Shown: positions 1 to 8,331, numbered from the stretch's first letter. The stretch: DNA of 64,000 bases from Frigoribacterium sp. SL97 (GCF_026625765.1 NZ_CP113062.1:1178001-1242000), one strand, 5' to 3'. Numbers and translations: made by a program. The notes: generated from the sequence alone by a model not told the origin.

Positions 1-58
1 GCTCGGCGACGCCGCGGTCTACGCCGGGTACAGCGCTTTCCCGCGCTTCTCCGCCTGA
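1..58 (+). CDS. eno: Enolase, C-terminal end only
   Basis: The last 18 codons of an open frame enter from the left edge and stop at TGA 56-58. The residues read LGDAAVYAGYSAFPRFSA, and the AAxYAGxSAFPRF ending is typical of actinobacterial enolases (2-phosphoglycerate to phosphoenolpyruvate). The following ftsB/divIC and DUF501 genes are the usual neighbours of eno in actinobacteria, which supports the call. Everything upstream lies outside the window. Confidence 0.85.
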   Translation, partial: LGDAAVYAGYSAFPRFSA

Positions 59-78
59 CGCGACCCGCGCCTCCTCGG

Positions 79-106
79 GGCCCGTCCTGCTCGTGCGGGG
101 CGGGCC
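79..106 (+). terminator. Hairpin after enolase
   Basis: Arms 79-87 (GGCCCGTCC) and 98-106 (GGGCGGGCC) pair over 9 positions with one G-U. No U-tract follows. It sits between the enolase stop and the ftsB start, so it probably ends or attenuates eno transcription. Confidence 0.5.
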
Positions 107-131
107 TCCGTCGTTCCCCAGAGACGTCCTT

Positions 132-137
132 TAGGCT
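132..137 (+). promoter_or_regulatory. -10 element for ftsB, leaderless start
   Basis: TAGGCT lies 6 nt upstream of ATG 144, so the predicted transcription start falls on or next to the start codon. No Shine-Dalgarno sequence fits in the gap. The same spacing recurs at several other genes here. Confidence 0.55.
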
Positions 138-143
138 CGTCCC

Positions 144-701
144 ATGCCCCGTGAGACCGCGAACCGCCGTGTGCCGGTGACCCTGCCGACCGGCGAGACG
201 CCGACGGGCCACTGGCTGCGGTCGATCCGGTTCTCGGGGTTCAGCGTGCTCATGCTGGTCATCCTGGTAATGTTCGTCGTCATCCTCGCGCCCTCGCTGC
301 GCACCCTGGTGCAGCAGCAGCAGCAGATCGCGGCCCTCCAGGACGACGTCCGGCAGCAAGAGCAGTCCGTCGACGAGTTGAAAGAAGACGTCGCGCGATG
401 GAGCGATCCGGCGTACATCGAGGCCCAGGCACGCGACCGCCTGCTCTACGTCTACCCGGGTGAGTACAGCTACCTCGTGATGGGCGACGACGCGGCCCAG
501 GCGCCCGGCACGGCTCCCGGCACCGGCACGACGATCAGCGACTCGCTCCAGACGCCCCAGGTCGACTGGGTGGCGGCGATGACGGCCTCGGTGCTCGACG
601 CCGGGCTGAGCGACGAGCCCGCGACCGAACTCGTCGCCCCCGACATCAGCGGCAGCCAGGTGCCCGCCCCGACCTCCGAGCAGACAGGTGGCACGCCGTG
701 A
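144..701 (+). CDS. Septum formation initiator, FtsB/DivIC family
   Basis: 185 aa. A cytoplasmic N-terminus of about 30 residues is followed by one membrane segment (about 33-50), a glutamine-rich coiled coil (about 52-85) and the family motif WSDPAYIEAQARDRL (86-100). The last 65 residues are low-complexity Ala/Gly/Thr/Pro. This is the bitopic FtsB/DivIC architecture: a divisome scaffold partnering FtsL and FtsQ at midcell. The gene follows eno and overlaps the DUF501 start by 4 nt (GTGA), so translation is probably coupled. The start at ATG 144 has no ribosome binding site but a well-placed -10 box. Confidence 0.88.
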   Translation: MPRETANRRVPVTLPTGETPTGHWLRSIRFSGFSVLMLVILVMFVVILAPSLRTLVQQQQQIAALQDDVRQQEQSVDELKEDVARWSDPAYIEAQARDRLLYVYPGEYSYLVMGDDAAQAPGTAPGTGTTISDSLQTPQVDWVAAMTASVLDAGLSDEPATELVAPDISGSQVPAPTSEQTGGTP

Positions 702-1255
702 CCACGCCCCCCTTCGACCCCGTGACCGACCACGACGTCCGTGTCGTGACCGCCCAGCTCGGGCGGCCCGCGCGCGACGTCATCGGCATCGCCGCGCGCT
801 GCGTCTGCGGCGCACCCACCGTCGTGGCGACGAAACCGCGGCTGACCGACGGCACGCCCTTCCCCACGCTCTACTACTTGTGCCACCCCGGTGCCACGGC
901 TGCCGTGTCGACCCTCGAGGCCACCGGGGTGATGGCCGAGTTCACCGAGCTCCTCGAGTCCGACCCCGAGTTGCGAAGCCGATACCACGCCGCGCACGAG
1001 GCGTACCTGGCCGACCGCGAGGGCATCCAGCACGTGGACGAGATCGACCACGTCACGGCGGGTGGCATGCCCGAGCGGGTCAAGTGCCTGCACGCCCTCG
1101 TCGGTCACTCGCTGGCGGCCGGGCCGGGGGTCAACCCCTTCGGCGACCTCGCCCTCGAGCGGGCGTCGTGGAGTCCCGACGTGTGCCGGTGCCCCGACTT
1201 CCTGGCCGACGACCAGCAGGCCGCCGCCTCGCCCGAGATCGGTGGGGGAGCCTGA
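698..1255 (+). CDS. DUF501 domain protein
   Basis: 185 aa with no membrane segment. Conserved features visible are a CVCG pair (Cys35, Cys37), a LCHPG motif (Cys62), an ERVKCLHALVGHSLA stretch near 127-142 and a CRCPDF element near the end. The Cys/His pattern suggests metal or redox binding, but the biochemical function of DUF501 is not known to me. It starts at GTG 698 overlapping the ftsB stop. Linkage with eno and ftsB is conserved in actinobacteria, so a housekeeping role near cell division or glycolysis is possible but unproven. Confidence 0.85.
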   Translation: MTTPPFDPVTDHDVRVVTAQLGRPARDVIGIAARCVCGAPTVVATKPRLTDGTPFPTLYYLCHPGATAAVSTLEATGVMAEFTELLESDPELRSRYHAAHEAYLADREGIQHVDEIDHVTAGGMPERVKCLHALVGHSLAAGPGVNPFGDLALERASWSPDVCRCPDFLADDQQAAASPEIGGGA

Positions 1256-1260
1256 CGCGC

Positions 1261-2508
1261 GTGCGCCGTTCCGGGGGGTTCGTGGTGGCGATCGTGCTGG
1301 GGGCCCTCGTCGCTGCCGTCGTGCCGGCGTCGGCCGCATCGGCCGACCAGGTCCGCGATGCCGAGTACTGGCTCGCCGACTACGGCATCCAGCGGGCGTG
1401 GCAGACCACACGGGGGGCGGGGACGACCGTGGCCGTGATCGACACCGGCGTCGATTCGTCGGTGCGTGAACTCCAGGGCGTCGTCGTCGGCGGCACCGAC
1501 GTGTCGGGGCTCGGCTCGGCCGACGGTCAGACGCCCGTCGGCGACGACCCGAACCACGGCACGCTGGTCGGATCGATGGTCGCCGGCCGTGGCACCGGGT
1601 CCGGCGACGGCGTGATCGGCGTCGCGCCCGAGGCCGACCTGCTCTCGGTGTCGGTGGGCTTCGGCTCGTCGGCGGTGGACTCCGACGACCAGATCGCCCG
1701 GGCGGTGCGCTGGGCGGTCGACGCCGGGGCGGACGTCATCAACATGTCCCTGACCCGCAACACGCTCGACTGGCCGACCAGCTGGGACGACGCCTTCCTC
1801 TACGCCATGCAGCACGACGTCGTCGTCGTCGCGGCGGCCGGCAACCGCGGCAGCGGCACGACCGAGGTCGGCGCGCCCGCGACCATGCCGGGCGTCCTCA
1901 CCGTCGCCGGTGTGGATCGCCAGGGCACGGCGAGCTTCGACGCGTCGAGCCAGGGCATCACGATCGGTGTGGCCGCCCCGAGCGAGGACCTCGTGGGTGT
2001 CGGTCCCGGTGACGTCCACTACAGCTGGAGCGGCACGAGCGGTGCCACGCCCCTCGTGGCGGGCATCGTCGCCCTCGTGCGCAGTGCCCATCCCGAGCTC
2101 GACGCCGACGACGTCATCAACCGCGTCGTCGCGACGGCCACGCCGAAGGGCGCCACGACACCCGACCCGCTGTACGGGCACGGTCTCGTCGACGCGGCCG
2201 CGGCCGTCACGGCCTCGGTGCCGACGGTCGCCGAGAACCCCATGGGCGACCTGGCCGAGTGGATCCGGGTGCACCGGCGGGCGGACGTGCCGGCGCCGTC
2301 GGCGCAGGCGACGAACCCGACCGTCGAGGCCCCCGTGCCGACACCGGTGACCGATCCGGGTCAGCCGTTGGCGGTCCTGCTGCCCACGGTCGAGACCATG
2401 AGGTCGACGGGCATCCCGTTGATCGTCCTCACGGTCTTCGGGGGAGCGGCCGTCCTCGTCGTCGTCGGGGCGGTCCGCCAGTTCAGGCGTGCGCGGCGCT
2501 CGGGGTAA
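1261..2508 (+). CDS. Subtilisin-like (S8) serine protease, membrane anchored
   Basis: 415 aa from GTG 1261, chosen because GGGGGAG (1244-1250) sits 10 nt upstream and the protein then opens with a signal peptide (about 5-27, cleavage near ASA-AS). The frame is open further upstream, but that part is a shadow of DUF501. The catalytic triad is visible: Asp61 in VIDTGVD, His99 in NHGTLVG and Ser260 in SGTSGATPL, with the oxyanion Asn in AAAGNRGS. A Pro/Thr linker leads to a C-terminal membrane helix (about 383-405) and a basic tail, the mycosin layout. No type VII secretion genes are nearby, so it is more likely a stand-alone exported protease. Confidence 0.85.
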   Translation: MRRSGGFVVAIVLGALVAAVVPASAASADQVRDAEYWLADYGIQRAWQTTRGAGTTVAVIDTGVDSSVRELQGVVVGGTDVSGLGSADGQTPVGDDPNHGTLVGSMVAGRGTGSGDGVIGVAPEADLLSVSVGFGSSAVDSDDQIARAVRWAVDAGADVINMSLTRNTLDWPTSWDDAFLYAMQHDVVVVAAAGNRGSGTTEVGAPATMPGVLTVAGVDRQGTASFDASSQGITIGVAAPSEDLVGVGPGDVHYSWSGTSGATPLVAGIVALVRSAHPELDADDVINRVVATATPKGATTPDPLYGHGLVDAAAAVTASVPTVAENPMGDLAEWIRVHRRADVPAPSAQATNPTVEAPVPTPVTDPGQPLAVLLPTVETMRSTGIPLIVLTVFGGAAVLVVVGAVRQFRRARRSG

Positions 2509-2547
2509 GGTCGTCTGCGACACCCCCATCTCAAGGAGACATTCGCC

Positions 2548-4056
2548 GTGCCCAAAATCCTGATCGTCGGCGGCGGCTACGCCGGTTTCTACACTGCCTG
2601 GAAGCTCGAGAAGTGGTTGCGCGCGGGTGAGGCCGAGGTCACGATCGTCGACCCGCTGCCCTACATGACGTACCAGCCGTTCCTGCCCGAGGTCGCCGCC
2701 GGGTCGATCGAGCCGCGCCACGCGGTCGTCGCCCTCCGCCGCCACCTCAAGAAGACGAACGTCGTCACGGCCAAGGTCACCGGCGTGGACCACGCCTCGA
2801 AGACCGCCACGATCACGCCCGAGGTGGGCGACGCGTGGACGATGCAGTACGACCAGATCGTCATGACGGCCGGCGCCGTGTCCCGCACCTTCCCGATCCC
2901 GGGCGTCGCCGACGAGGCCATCGGCCTCAAGACCATCGAAGAGGCCGCCGCGATCCGCGACAAGGTGCTCACGAACTTCCAGAAGGCCGCCAACCTGCCG
3001 GCCGGTCCCGAGCGCGACCGCCTGCTCACGGTCGTCGTGGTCGGCGGTGGCTTCGCCGGCATCGAGGTCTTCGCCGAGCTGCGCAGCTTCGCCAGCGACC
3101 TGCTCAAGAACTACCCCGACCTCACCATCGACGACACGCACTTCCACCTCGTCGAGGCGATGGGCCGCATCATGCCCGAGGTCTCGCTCGAGACGAGCCA
3201 CTGGGTGCTCAAGAACCTCGCCGAACGCGCCGCGACGGTCCACCTCGACACGCAGCTGCAGTCTGCGGTCGGCGGGAAGATCGAACTGTCCACGGGCGAG
3301 TCGTTCGAGTCCGACCTCATCGTCTGGACGGCCGGCGTCATGGCCAACCCGATGGTCCGCGGCACCGACTTCCCGCTTGAACAGCGCGGACGCATCACCG
3401 TCAAGGCCGACCTTCGCATCGTCGACGGTGAGACCGTCGTTCCCGACGCCTGGGCCTGTGGTGACGTCGCCGCCACCCCCGACCTCACCGGGAAGGGCGT
3501 GGGCGGCTTCTGCGTGCCGAACGCCCAGCACGCCGTCCGCATGGGCAAGCGTCTCGCGAAGAACATCGTCGCCTCGCTCCGCGGAGAAGGACTCGTCGAC
3601 TACAAGCACGAGAACCTCGGAGCCGTCGCCGGCCTGGGGCTGAACGTCGGCGTCTTCCAGAGCGGCAAGTTCGCCATGAAGGGCTTCCCGGCCTGGGCCG
3701 CCCACCGCGGGTACCACGGCCTGGCGATGCCCTCCTTCGAGCGTAAGTTCCGCGTCGTCGGCGGTTGGTGGAACAACTTCTGGTTGGGACGCGACATCGT
3801 CTCGCTCGACAACCGTGAGCGTCCCCGGGCGGCCTTCGAAGAGTTCGCCTCGCGTCCCAAGGCGGCTGTCGAGACGCCCGCCGAGGCTCCCGCGCCCGCA
3901 TCCGTCGGTGCCGGCCAGCCCGCCGGCGAGGCGGGGCCCGCGTACGCGAACCCGGTCGAGGACGACGGAACGGCCAAGAAGGGCACGGCCGAGGTCGGCG
4001 AGGCAGCGACCGGTACTCCTCGCAAGGCGCCCGCGCGCAAGCCCGCCGCCAAGTAG
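2548..4056 (+). CDS. ndh: Type II NADH dehydrogenase (NDH-2 like)
   Basis: 502 aa from GTG 2548, with AAGGAG at 2533-2538 and TAAGGT at 2506-2511 as a possible -10. An FAD-binding Rossmann motif VGGGYAGFY opens the protein and a second NAD-binding motif VVGGGFAGIEV lies near residues 161-175. CGDVAATPDLTGKGVG near 310 is the C-terminal FAD contact. NDH-2 enzymes pass electrons from NADH to menaquinone at the inner face of the membrane without proton pumping. The C-terminal 80 residues are an Ala/Pro/Lys-rich tail ending KAPARKPAAK, longer than usual for the family. Other FAD/NAD oxidoreductases are possible but less likely. Confidence 0.85.
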   Translation: MPKILIVGGGYAGFYTAWKLEKWLRAGEAEVTIVDPLPYMTYQPFLPEVAAGSIEPRHAVVALRRHLKKTNVVTAKVTGVDHASKTATITPEVGDAWTMQYDQIVMTAGAVSRTFPIPGVADEAIGLKTIEEAAAIRDKVLTNFQKAANLPAGPERDRLLTVVVVGGGFAGIEVFAELRSFASDLLKNYPDLTIDDTHFHLVEAMGRIMPEVSLETSHWVLKNLAERAATVHLDTQLQSAVGGKIELSTGESFESDLIVWTAGVMANPMVRGTDFPLEQRGRITVKADLRIVDGETVVPDAWACGDVAATPDLTGKGVGGFCVPNAQHAVRMGKRLAKNIVASLRGEGLVDYKHENLGAVAGLGLNVGVFQSGKFAMKGFPAWAAHRGYHGLAMPSFERKFRVVGGWWNNFWLGRDIVSLDNRERPRAAFEEFASRPKAAVETPAEAPAPASVGAGQPAGEAGPAYANPVEDDGTAKKGTAEVGEAATGTPRKAPARKPAAK

Positions 4057-4124
4057 GAGATCACCGGCGAGACCTCGGTGACCGACGGGGTGCCCGCCTC
4101 CGAGTGACCCTCGAGCACGTCCGA

Positions 4125-4159
4125 GACGCCCGCCCGCTGCCTGCAGCGTGGCGGGCGTC
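4125..4159 (+). terminator. Long hairpin after ndh
   Basis: GACGCCCGCC (4125-4134) pairs with GGCGGGCGTC (4150-4159), and CGCTGC/GCAGCG (4135-4140/4143-4148) continue the stem with one bulged T at 4149, giving a nearly closed 16-bp hairpin. No U-tract follows. It separates ndh from the tRNA gene. Confidence 0.65.
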
Positions 4160-4168
4160 CGCGTCTCG

Positions 4169-4174
4169 TAGGCT
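4169..4174 (+). promoter_or_regulatory. -10 element for the tRNA gene
   Basis: TAGGCT ends 10 nt before the first tRNA base and is identical to the -10 hexamer upstream of ftsB. Confidence 0.45.
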
Positions 4175-4184
4175 GGTCGCTCGG

Positions 4185-4258
4185 GCCCCCGTAGCCCAAT
4201 CGGCAGAGGCAGGCGACTTAAAATCGCTTCAGTCAGGGTTCGAGTCCCTGCGGGGGCA
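4185..4258 (+). tRNA. tRNA with anticodon UAA (Leu), short variable arm
   Basis: 74 nt fold as a cloverleaf. The acceptor stem 4185-4191/4251-4257 (GCCCCCG/CGGGGGC) is perfect, the anticodon stem 4212-4216/4224-4228 encloses loop CTTAAAA with anticodon TAA at 4219-4221, and the T arm 4234-4250 is CAGGG-TTCGAGT-CCCTG. The discriminator base is A, as expected for leucine tRNAs. CCA is not encoded. The variable region is only five bases (4229-4233), whereas leucine tRNAs normally carry a long extra arm. It reads UUA, a rare codon in such a GC-rich genome. Confidence 0.85.
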
Positions 4259-4378
4259 CGCGCCGCCCCTCGCGGGGCCCGTGTCGCCCCGCGGTGGCGA
4301 GGTCGCATCTGCCCCGGCACGCGGTGTCGATCGCGGCCGGGCCCCTGCGGGACGCAGGCGCCTCGCGGACGAACCCGC

Positions 4379-4513
4379 CCGCGCCTCCTGCTCTCGCGTA
4401 GGCCCCCGCCCGCGCCTCCTTCTCTCGCCCCCGCCTCCTGCTCTCGCCTAGGCCCCGAGCCCGAGCCCGAGCCCGCGCCCTCGCCCGCGCCTCCTGCTCT
4501 CGCGTAGGCCCCC
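4379..4513 (+). repeat. Degenerate tandem array of CGCGCCTCCT units
   Basis: CGCGCCTCCT at 4380, 4411 and 4486, and a near copy at 4430, are each followed by a variant of GCTCTCGCGTAGGCCCCCGC, giving units of about 31 bp. The array is interrupted by a GAGCCC hexamer run (about 4456-4475). It lies between the tRNA and the first 75-bp palindromic element and has no coding potential I can defend. Confidence 0.7.
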
Positions 4514-4609
4514 GCCCCCTCGCCCGCTCGTCCGTTCCCACCCCGTAGCCCCGCCAGCTCTGCCAGCCAGACCGCCCGCCCGACCGCCCGCCCGCGCGGC
4601 GCGAGCATC

Positions 4610-4684
4610 GTCGGCAACTCAGGAGATCGGCGTGCTCCGGGGCACGTCGCGCGCGTTCCGGCGTCGTTCTCCTGAGTTGCCGAC
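4610..4684. repeat. 75-bp palindromic element, copy 1
   Basis: Terminal inverted repeats GTCGGCAACTCAGGAGA (4610-4626) and TCTCCTGAGTTGCCGAC (4668-4684) match perfectly over 17 bp. The 41-bp interior is unrelated to most other copies. The element is intergenic. Confidence 0.9.
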
Positions 4685-4807
4685 TTCAGGCGTCCGGCCG
4701 GCGGTCGCGTCCGCCGTGTGGCCGCATCGCCTCGGCCCCTGTCGCGCGCTGTCCGCCCGCGTGTTCCGCTCCGCCGCCCCCTGCCGCGCCCCGAGCTACC
4801 TCGCCGC

Positions 4808-5026
4808 ACCCTGCCGGCCGCGCTCAGCCCTGCTCTGCCGCGCTCTGCCCCGCTCCGCCCTGTCCCTGTCCCTGCCCCGCCCCGTTCCGCCCTGCCCCGC
4901 TCCGCCCTGCCCTGCCTGGCCCCGCTCCGCCCTGCCCTACCCTGCCCTGCTCCGTCTGCCCTGCCCTGCCCTGCTCCGTTTGCCCTGCCCTGCCCCGCCC
5001 GCCCTGCCTAGCCCCGCCCTGCTCTA
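4808..5026 (+). repeat. C/T-rich low-complexity tract of CCCTG-type units
   Basis: About 220 bp composed almost wholly of CCCTG, CCTGC, CCCCG and CTCCG pentamers, with very few A residues on the + strand. It ends two bases before palindromic element 2. Open frames across it are Pro/Ala/Leu/Arg runs without credible starts, so I treat the tract as non-coding simple-sequence DNA. Confidence 0.75.
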
Positions 5027-5027
5027 C

Positions 5028-5102
5028 GTCGACAACTCAGGAGATCGGAGGATCGGCAGGCCGTTTCCGTCCGTTCGTGCATCGGTTTCCTGATTTGCCG
5101 AC
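5028..5102. repeat. 75-bp palindromic element, copy 2
   Basis: Ends GTCGACAACTCAGGAGA (5028-5044) and TTTCCTGATTTGCCGAC (5086-5102) are the same terminal repeats as copy 1 with three mismatches between arms. The length is again exactly 75 bp. The interior differs from copy 1 except for the ATCGG following the left repeat. A short GAC triplet run follows. Confidence 0.85.
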
Positions 5103-5268
5103 GACGACGACGACGACGGCGGCGGCAGGCAATGCGGCAAGTCCGGGACCACCGGCAGCCCGACGGCCTGGCAGCCGTCCGCGCGACATCCGCCGCCCCG
5201 CCCGCCGCCGCCCCGACCGCCGTCGCGTGGACCGCAGTCGGGACGGCCGGCGACGGAGGCGCGTCAGG

Positions 5269-7494
5269 TCAGGCGTCGTCGGTGTCGATCTCGACGAACG
5301 ACGTCCAGAGCCAGGCCGCGACGCAGAGGCCCGCGGTCACGGCGGCGGCCACGACCGCGCCTCCGACCGGGAAGGACGACGAGCCGCCCGTGAGCACGGC
5401 GGCGGCCGCCGTGACGCCGACGACCGTGAGCGCCACGTGCAGCGGGCGCGACCAGGCCCAGAGGCGTCGACCCGGCAGGGAGCCCACCGGCACGAGCGCG
5501 AGCACGAGCGATCCGAGCCCGGTCAGGCAGACCGTCGCGCTCGTCTCGAGGGCCAGCTCGGTGAAGAACCCACCGGTGGCGGGGAGGGCGCCGTGGACGG
5601 CCCAGGCTCCGGCCGCCACGACCACCAGGGCGGCGACCTGGACGAGCGCGAGCAGCCCTGCTTCTCGATCGCCCACCTCACCGGTCCGGCCGTGGTGCGC
5701 CTCCGACCTGGGCGCTGCGGCGAGGCTTCCGACGAGCACCACCCCGAGCACGAGGGGCGGGTCCAGGCCGAGCGACCGCGTCACCGCGCAGGCGACGACG
5801 GCGACGAGGAGGAGGCGCGGTGACATGCGGATGCGCGCCTCGCGGTCCGGGGAACGCCCCATCACCAGGGTGGGGACGACGACCGCGAGCACGTTGACCA
5901 GGGCGACTCCGACGACGATCCCGGCGAACAGGCGTGCGTAGCGGACCTCGTCGTCGAGGCCGGCCGCCAGCCCGACCACGGCGGCTCCGGCCGCGATGGT
6001 CAACCCAGCGGCGAGGCGCGGGTCGAGTGTGGCGGTCGAGAACGAGGTCGGGAGTTCCCGACGACGGTTCCGGCCGGTGAGCCGCGGGGCGCGCGGCGCG
6101 AGGCGACCTCGCATCGCCGTGGCCAGCAGACGTGCCGGGGCGACGACGAGCAGCACGAACGCGGCTGCGAGGCCGAGAGCGATCAACCATCCCGTCCCGG
6201 TCATCGTCCGGCCGAGGGACGGCAGGTCGCGACCGAACGTCGTCGCGGCCGCCCAGGAGTCCGCCGTCGGTGTGGAGGCTTCGGGTGGTACCTCGCCGTC
6301 GCCACCGGGAGCGCCTCCCGGCCCGTCACCGGTCCCCGGGGCTCCGGGCGTCCCGGGAGACGGCTCGGAGGGGACGGCGCCCCCGGACGCGCCGGGCGCC
6401 GCCGTCGGTGCCGGAGCGGCCGAGGACGAAGGAGGCGCGGGCTGCGCGGCCGACGACGTCACCGTGATCGAGATGCCCGCGCTGGGCGGCCCGACGTTCA
6501 CCGACGGGTCGATCTGGGCGGCCTGGACCACGTGCTCTCCGTCGGCGAGGGCGGCGTCGGACGACGTGCAGGCCCACGCGCCGCCGGAGACCGTGGCCTG
6601 ACAGACGGGGGTGCTGTCGACGTAGGCGGTGACGGTCGCGCCGTCTTCTCCCGTCCCCGAGAAGGTGAGCGGTTGCGAGGCGACCCGTTCGCCGGCCCGG
6701 GGCGAGAGCACGGCCGGCGGGGCGGGTGGGTCGCGGTCGATCGTGACGGTGACGCCGGTGGAGGTCGAGGACCGGGGCACGGCGGGAACGGAGTCCGAGG
6801 ACTGGGACGCCGTGACGGTGTACCGGCCGGTCGGCCAGGTCGCCGACGGGAGGACCGCCGACCAGGCCCCGGCGCCGTCGGCCGTCGCCGAGACCGGCGC
6901 CGCGCCTCCGCCGACGATGATGCGGGCACCGGGGAACGCGGTGCCCGCGACCTTGCCACCGACGGCGGGTCCGCCCTGGACCGTGGGAGGGCCGAGCACC
7001 GAGAACGGAGCGCTGACGGCGTCGTCGACCACGGCGGCATTCGTCACGTCTCGGACCGTGAGGGTCTGGTCGGCACCGTCCTCCAGCGTCACCGGGCACG
7101 ACCAGGGGACGCCGGCCGGGTCACCGGTGGGCAGGATGACCTCGCAGAGGGCTCGACTGGGGACGCGGGGGTCGAGCACCCTCACGGTGGCTCCGGGCGT
7201 GCCGGTCCCGCCGACCACGACGGCGTTCACGTCCCGGTCTCCGACGTCGCCGATCGTGGGTGCGACCGGACCGGGAGGGGACTGGCCGAGCGACGGGCCG
7301 GGTGCGGGAGTACCCGACGGGCTGCCCGCGGCGAGCGCGCCGACTCCGCCCGTCAGGGCGAGCGAGAGACCCAGCACGACCGTCGCAAGGGTCGAGGCGA
7401 CACGTCGTCCGTGTCGCGGCTCGACCACGAGCCGTCCGTCGACGGGGGTCGACGGACGCGGGGGACGCAGGGTCGGCGGCTCGAACACTGTCAC
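5269..7494 (-). CDS. Ig-like repeat surface protein with polytopic membrane domain
   Basis: 741 aa. A hydrophobic signal or anchor (about 33-55) is followed by about 300 residues of bacterial Ig-like modules, recognisable by GTGTPGATVRV, AGTAFPGARI and FSGTGEDGATVTAYVD repeats with a VTVTIDRDPPAPP linker. A Ser/Ala/Pro/Gly-rich hinge (about 345-405) leads to a C-terminal half with eight or so hydrophobic segments separated by short charged loops. The Ig modules should face outward. I do not recognise the membrane domain. The gene is monocistronic and divergent from lemA across a 230-bp spacer. Two copies of the AGGAGGCGCG 10-mer lie within it (5810, 6430). Confidence 0.7.
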   Translation of the reverse strand: MTVFEPPTLRPPRPSTPVDGRLVVEPRHGRRVASTLATVVLGLSLALTGGVGALAAGSPSGTPAPGPSLGQSPPGPVAPTIGDVGDRDVNAVVVGGTGTPGATVRVLDPRVPSRALCEVILPTGDPAGVPWSCPVTLEDGADQTLTVRDVTNAAVVDDAVSAPFSVLGPPTVQGGPAVGGKVAGTAFPGARIIVGGGAAPVSATADGAGAWSAVLPSATWPTGRYTVTASQSSDSVPAVPRSSTSTGVTVTIDRDPPAPPAVLSPRAGERVASQPLTFSGTGEDGATVTAYVDSTPVCQATVSGGAWACTSSDAALADGEHVVQAAQIDPSVNVGPPSAGISITVTSSAAQPAPPSSSAAPAPTAAPGASGGAVPSEPSPGTPGAPGTGDGPGGAPGGDGEVPPEASTPTADSWAAATTFGRDLPSLGRTMTGTGWLIALGLAAAFVLLVVAPARLLATAMRGRLAPRAPRLTGRNRRRELPTSFSTATLDPRLAAGLTIAAGAAVVGLAAGLDDEVRYARLFAGIVVGVALVNVLAVVVPTLVMGRSPDREARIRMSPRLLLVAVVACAVTRSLGLDPPLVLGVVLVGSLAAAPRSEAHHGRTGEVGDREAGLLALVQVAALVVVAAGAWAVHGALPATGGFFTELALETSATVCLTGLGSLVLALVPVGSLPGRRLWAWSRPLHVALTVVGVTAAAAVLTGGSSSFPVGGAVVAAAVTAGLCVAAWLWTSFVEIDTDDA

Positions 7495-7724
7495 CCATTC
7501 AGCACGTTCGCGGGGTACAAGTCAATCCGTTGTGCGGGGGAGTCGTGCGGGGGAGAAGCCCGGTCGGGCCCTCCTCGGGAGTCTGCTTCGAGATCACCCG
7601 GCGGGCAGGGACCCCACATGCAGCGCATTTATAGTGTCCAACGGAATCCCGACGACCCGACCCCGGTCGCGGGCGACCATCCGGCGCCCGCCGTCATCGG
7701 TCCACCACCTAGGAGTGACACGTC

Positions 7725-8306
7725 ATGCAACCGGCCACGATCGGCATCTTGGTAGCAGCAGGGATCATCGTCCTGCTCGCGGTCATCATCGGCATCTACC
7801 TCTGGGCCACCTACAACTCGTTGGTGACCCTGAAGGTGCGCGTCGACGAGGCGTGGAGCGACATCACGATCCAGCTCAAACGCCGGGCCGACCTGATCCC
7901 CAACATCATCGAGGCGGTCAAGGGATACGCCTCGCACGAATCGTCCGTCTTCATGAACGTGACGGCGGCCCGTGCCGAGACCATCGGGGCGGGCACACCG
8001 GCCGAGGCGTCGGCTGCCGAAGGGCACATGCAGACCGCCCTGAAGAGCATCTTCGCCGTGGCCGAGGCCTACCCGCAGCTCCAGGCGAGCCAGAACTTCC
8101 TGCAGTTGCAGTCCGAGCTGGTCGACACCGAGGACAAGATCCAAGCCGCGCGCCGCTTCTACAACGGCGGCGTCCGCGAGTTCAACACCAAGAACCGCGT
8201 CTTCCCCAACTCCCTCTTCGCGAAGCGGCTCGGCTTCAGCGAGCGGGACTTCTTCGAGGTCTCCGAGCCGTCGGCGATCGCCGAACCGCCGCGCGTCCAG
8301 TTCTGA
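7725..8306 (+). CDS. LemA family protein
   Basis: 193 aa with AGGAG at 7711-7715. One N-terminal membrane helix (about 6-28) is followed by a helical extracytoplasmic domain containing the LemA signatures YNSLVTLKVRVDEAWSDI, QLKRRADLIPN and RFYNGGVREFNTKN. LemA proteins are membrane-anchored and often paired with TPM-domain or M48 proteases. Here the next gene is an HtpX-like protease 25 nt downstream, so the two probably form an operon in envelope or membrane protein quality control. The exact biochemical role is unknown. Confidence 0.88.
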   Translation: MQPATIGILVAAGIIVLLAVIIGIYLWATYNSLVTLKVRVDEAWSDITIQLKRRADLIPNIIEAVKGYASHESSVFMNVTAARAETIGAGTPAEASAAEGHMQTALKSIFAVAEAYPQLQASQNFLQLQSELVDTEDKIQAARRFYNGGVREFNTKNRVFPNSLFAKRLGFSERDFFEVSEPSAIAEPPRVQF

Positions 8307-8331
8307 TCCTGCCCGAGTCGTCCTCGACACC

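Noticed and set aside
1261..2508. Mycosin of a type VII secretion system
   Set aside because: The architecture fits, but no EccB-E, PE/PPE or WXG100 genes are present, and the enolase neighbourhood is that of a conserved stand-alone protease.
1105..4809. Very long minus-strand open frame over the protease and ndh genes
   Set aside because: It is Arg/Gly/Asp/His-rich with no domain and lies antisense to clear genes, a common artefact of third-position GC bias. The long + frame at 37900-40131 and the minus frame at 49439-51826 are the same.
4632..5093. Small proteins encoded in the gene-free stretch
   Set aside because: Frames here are Pro/Ala/Arg/Leu runs generated by simple repeats, with no ribosome binding site and no plausible domain.
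4185..5268. Integrated element at the tRNA gene
   Set aside because: No integrase, no duplicated tRNA 3' end and no phage or plasmid genes are found downstream.
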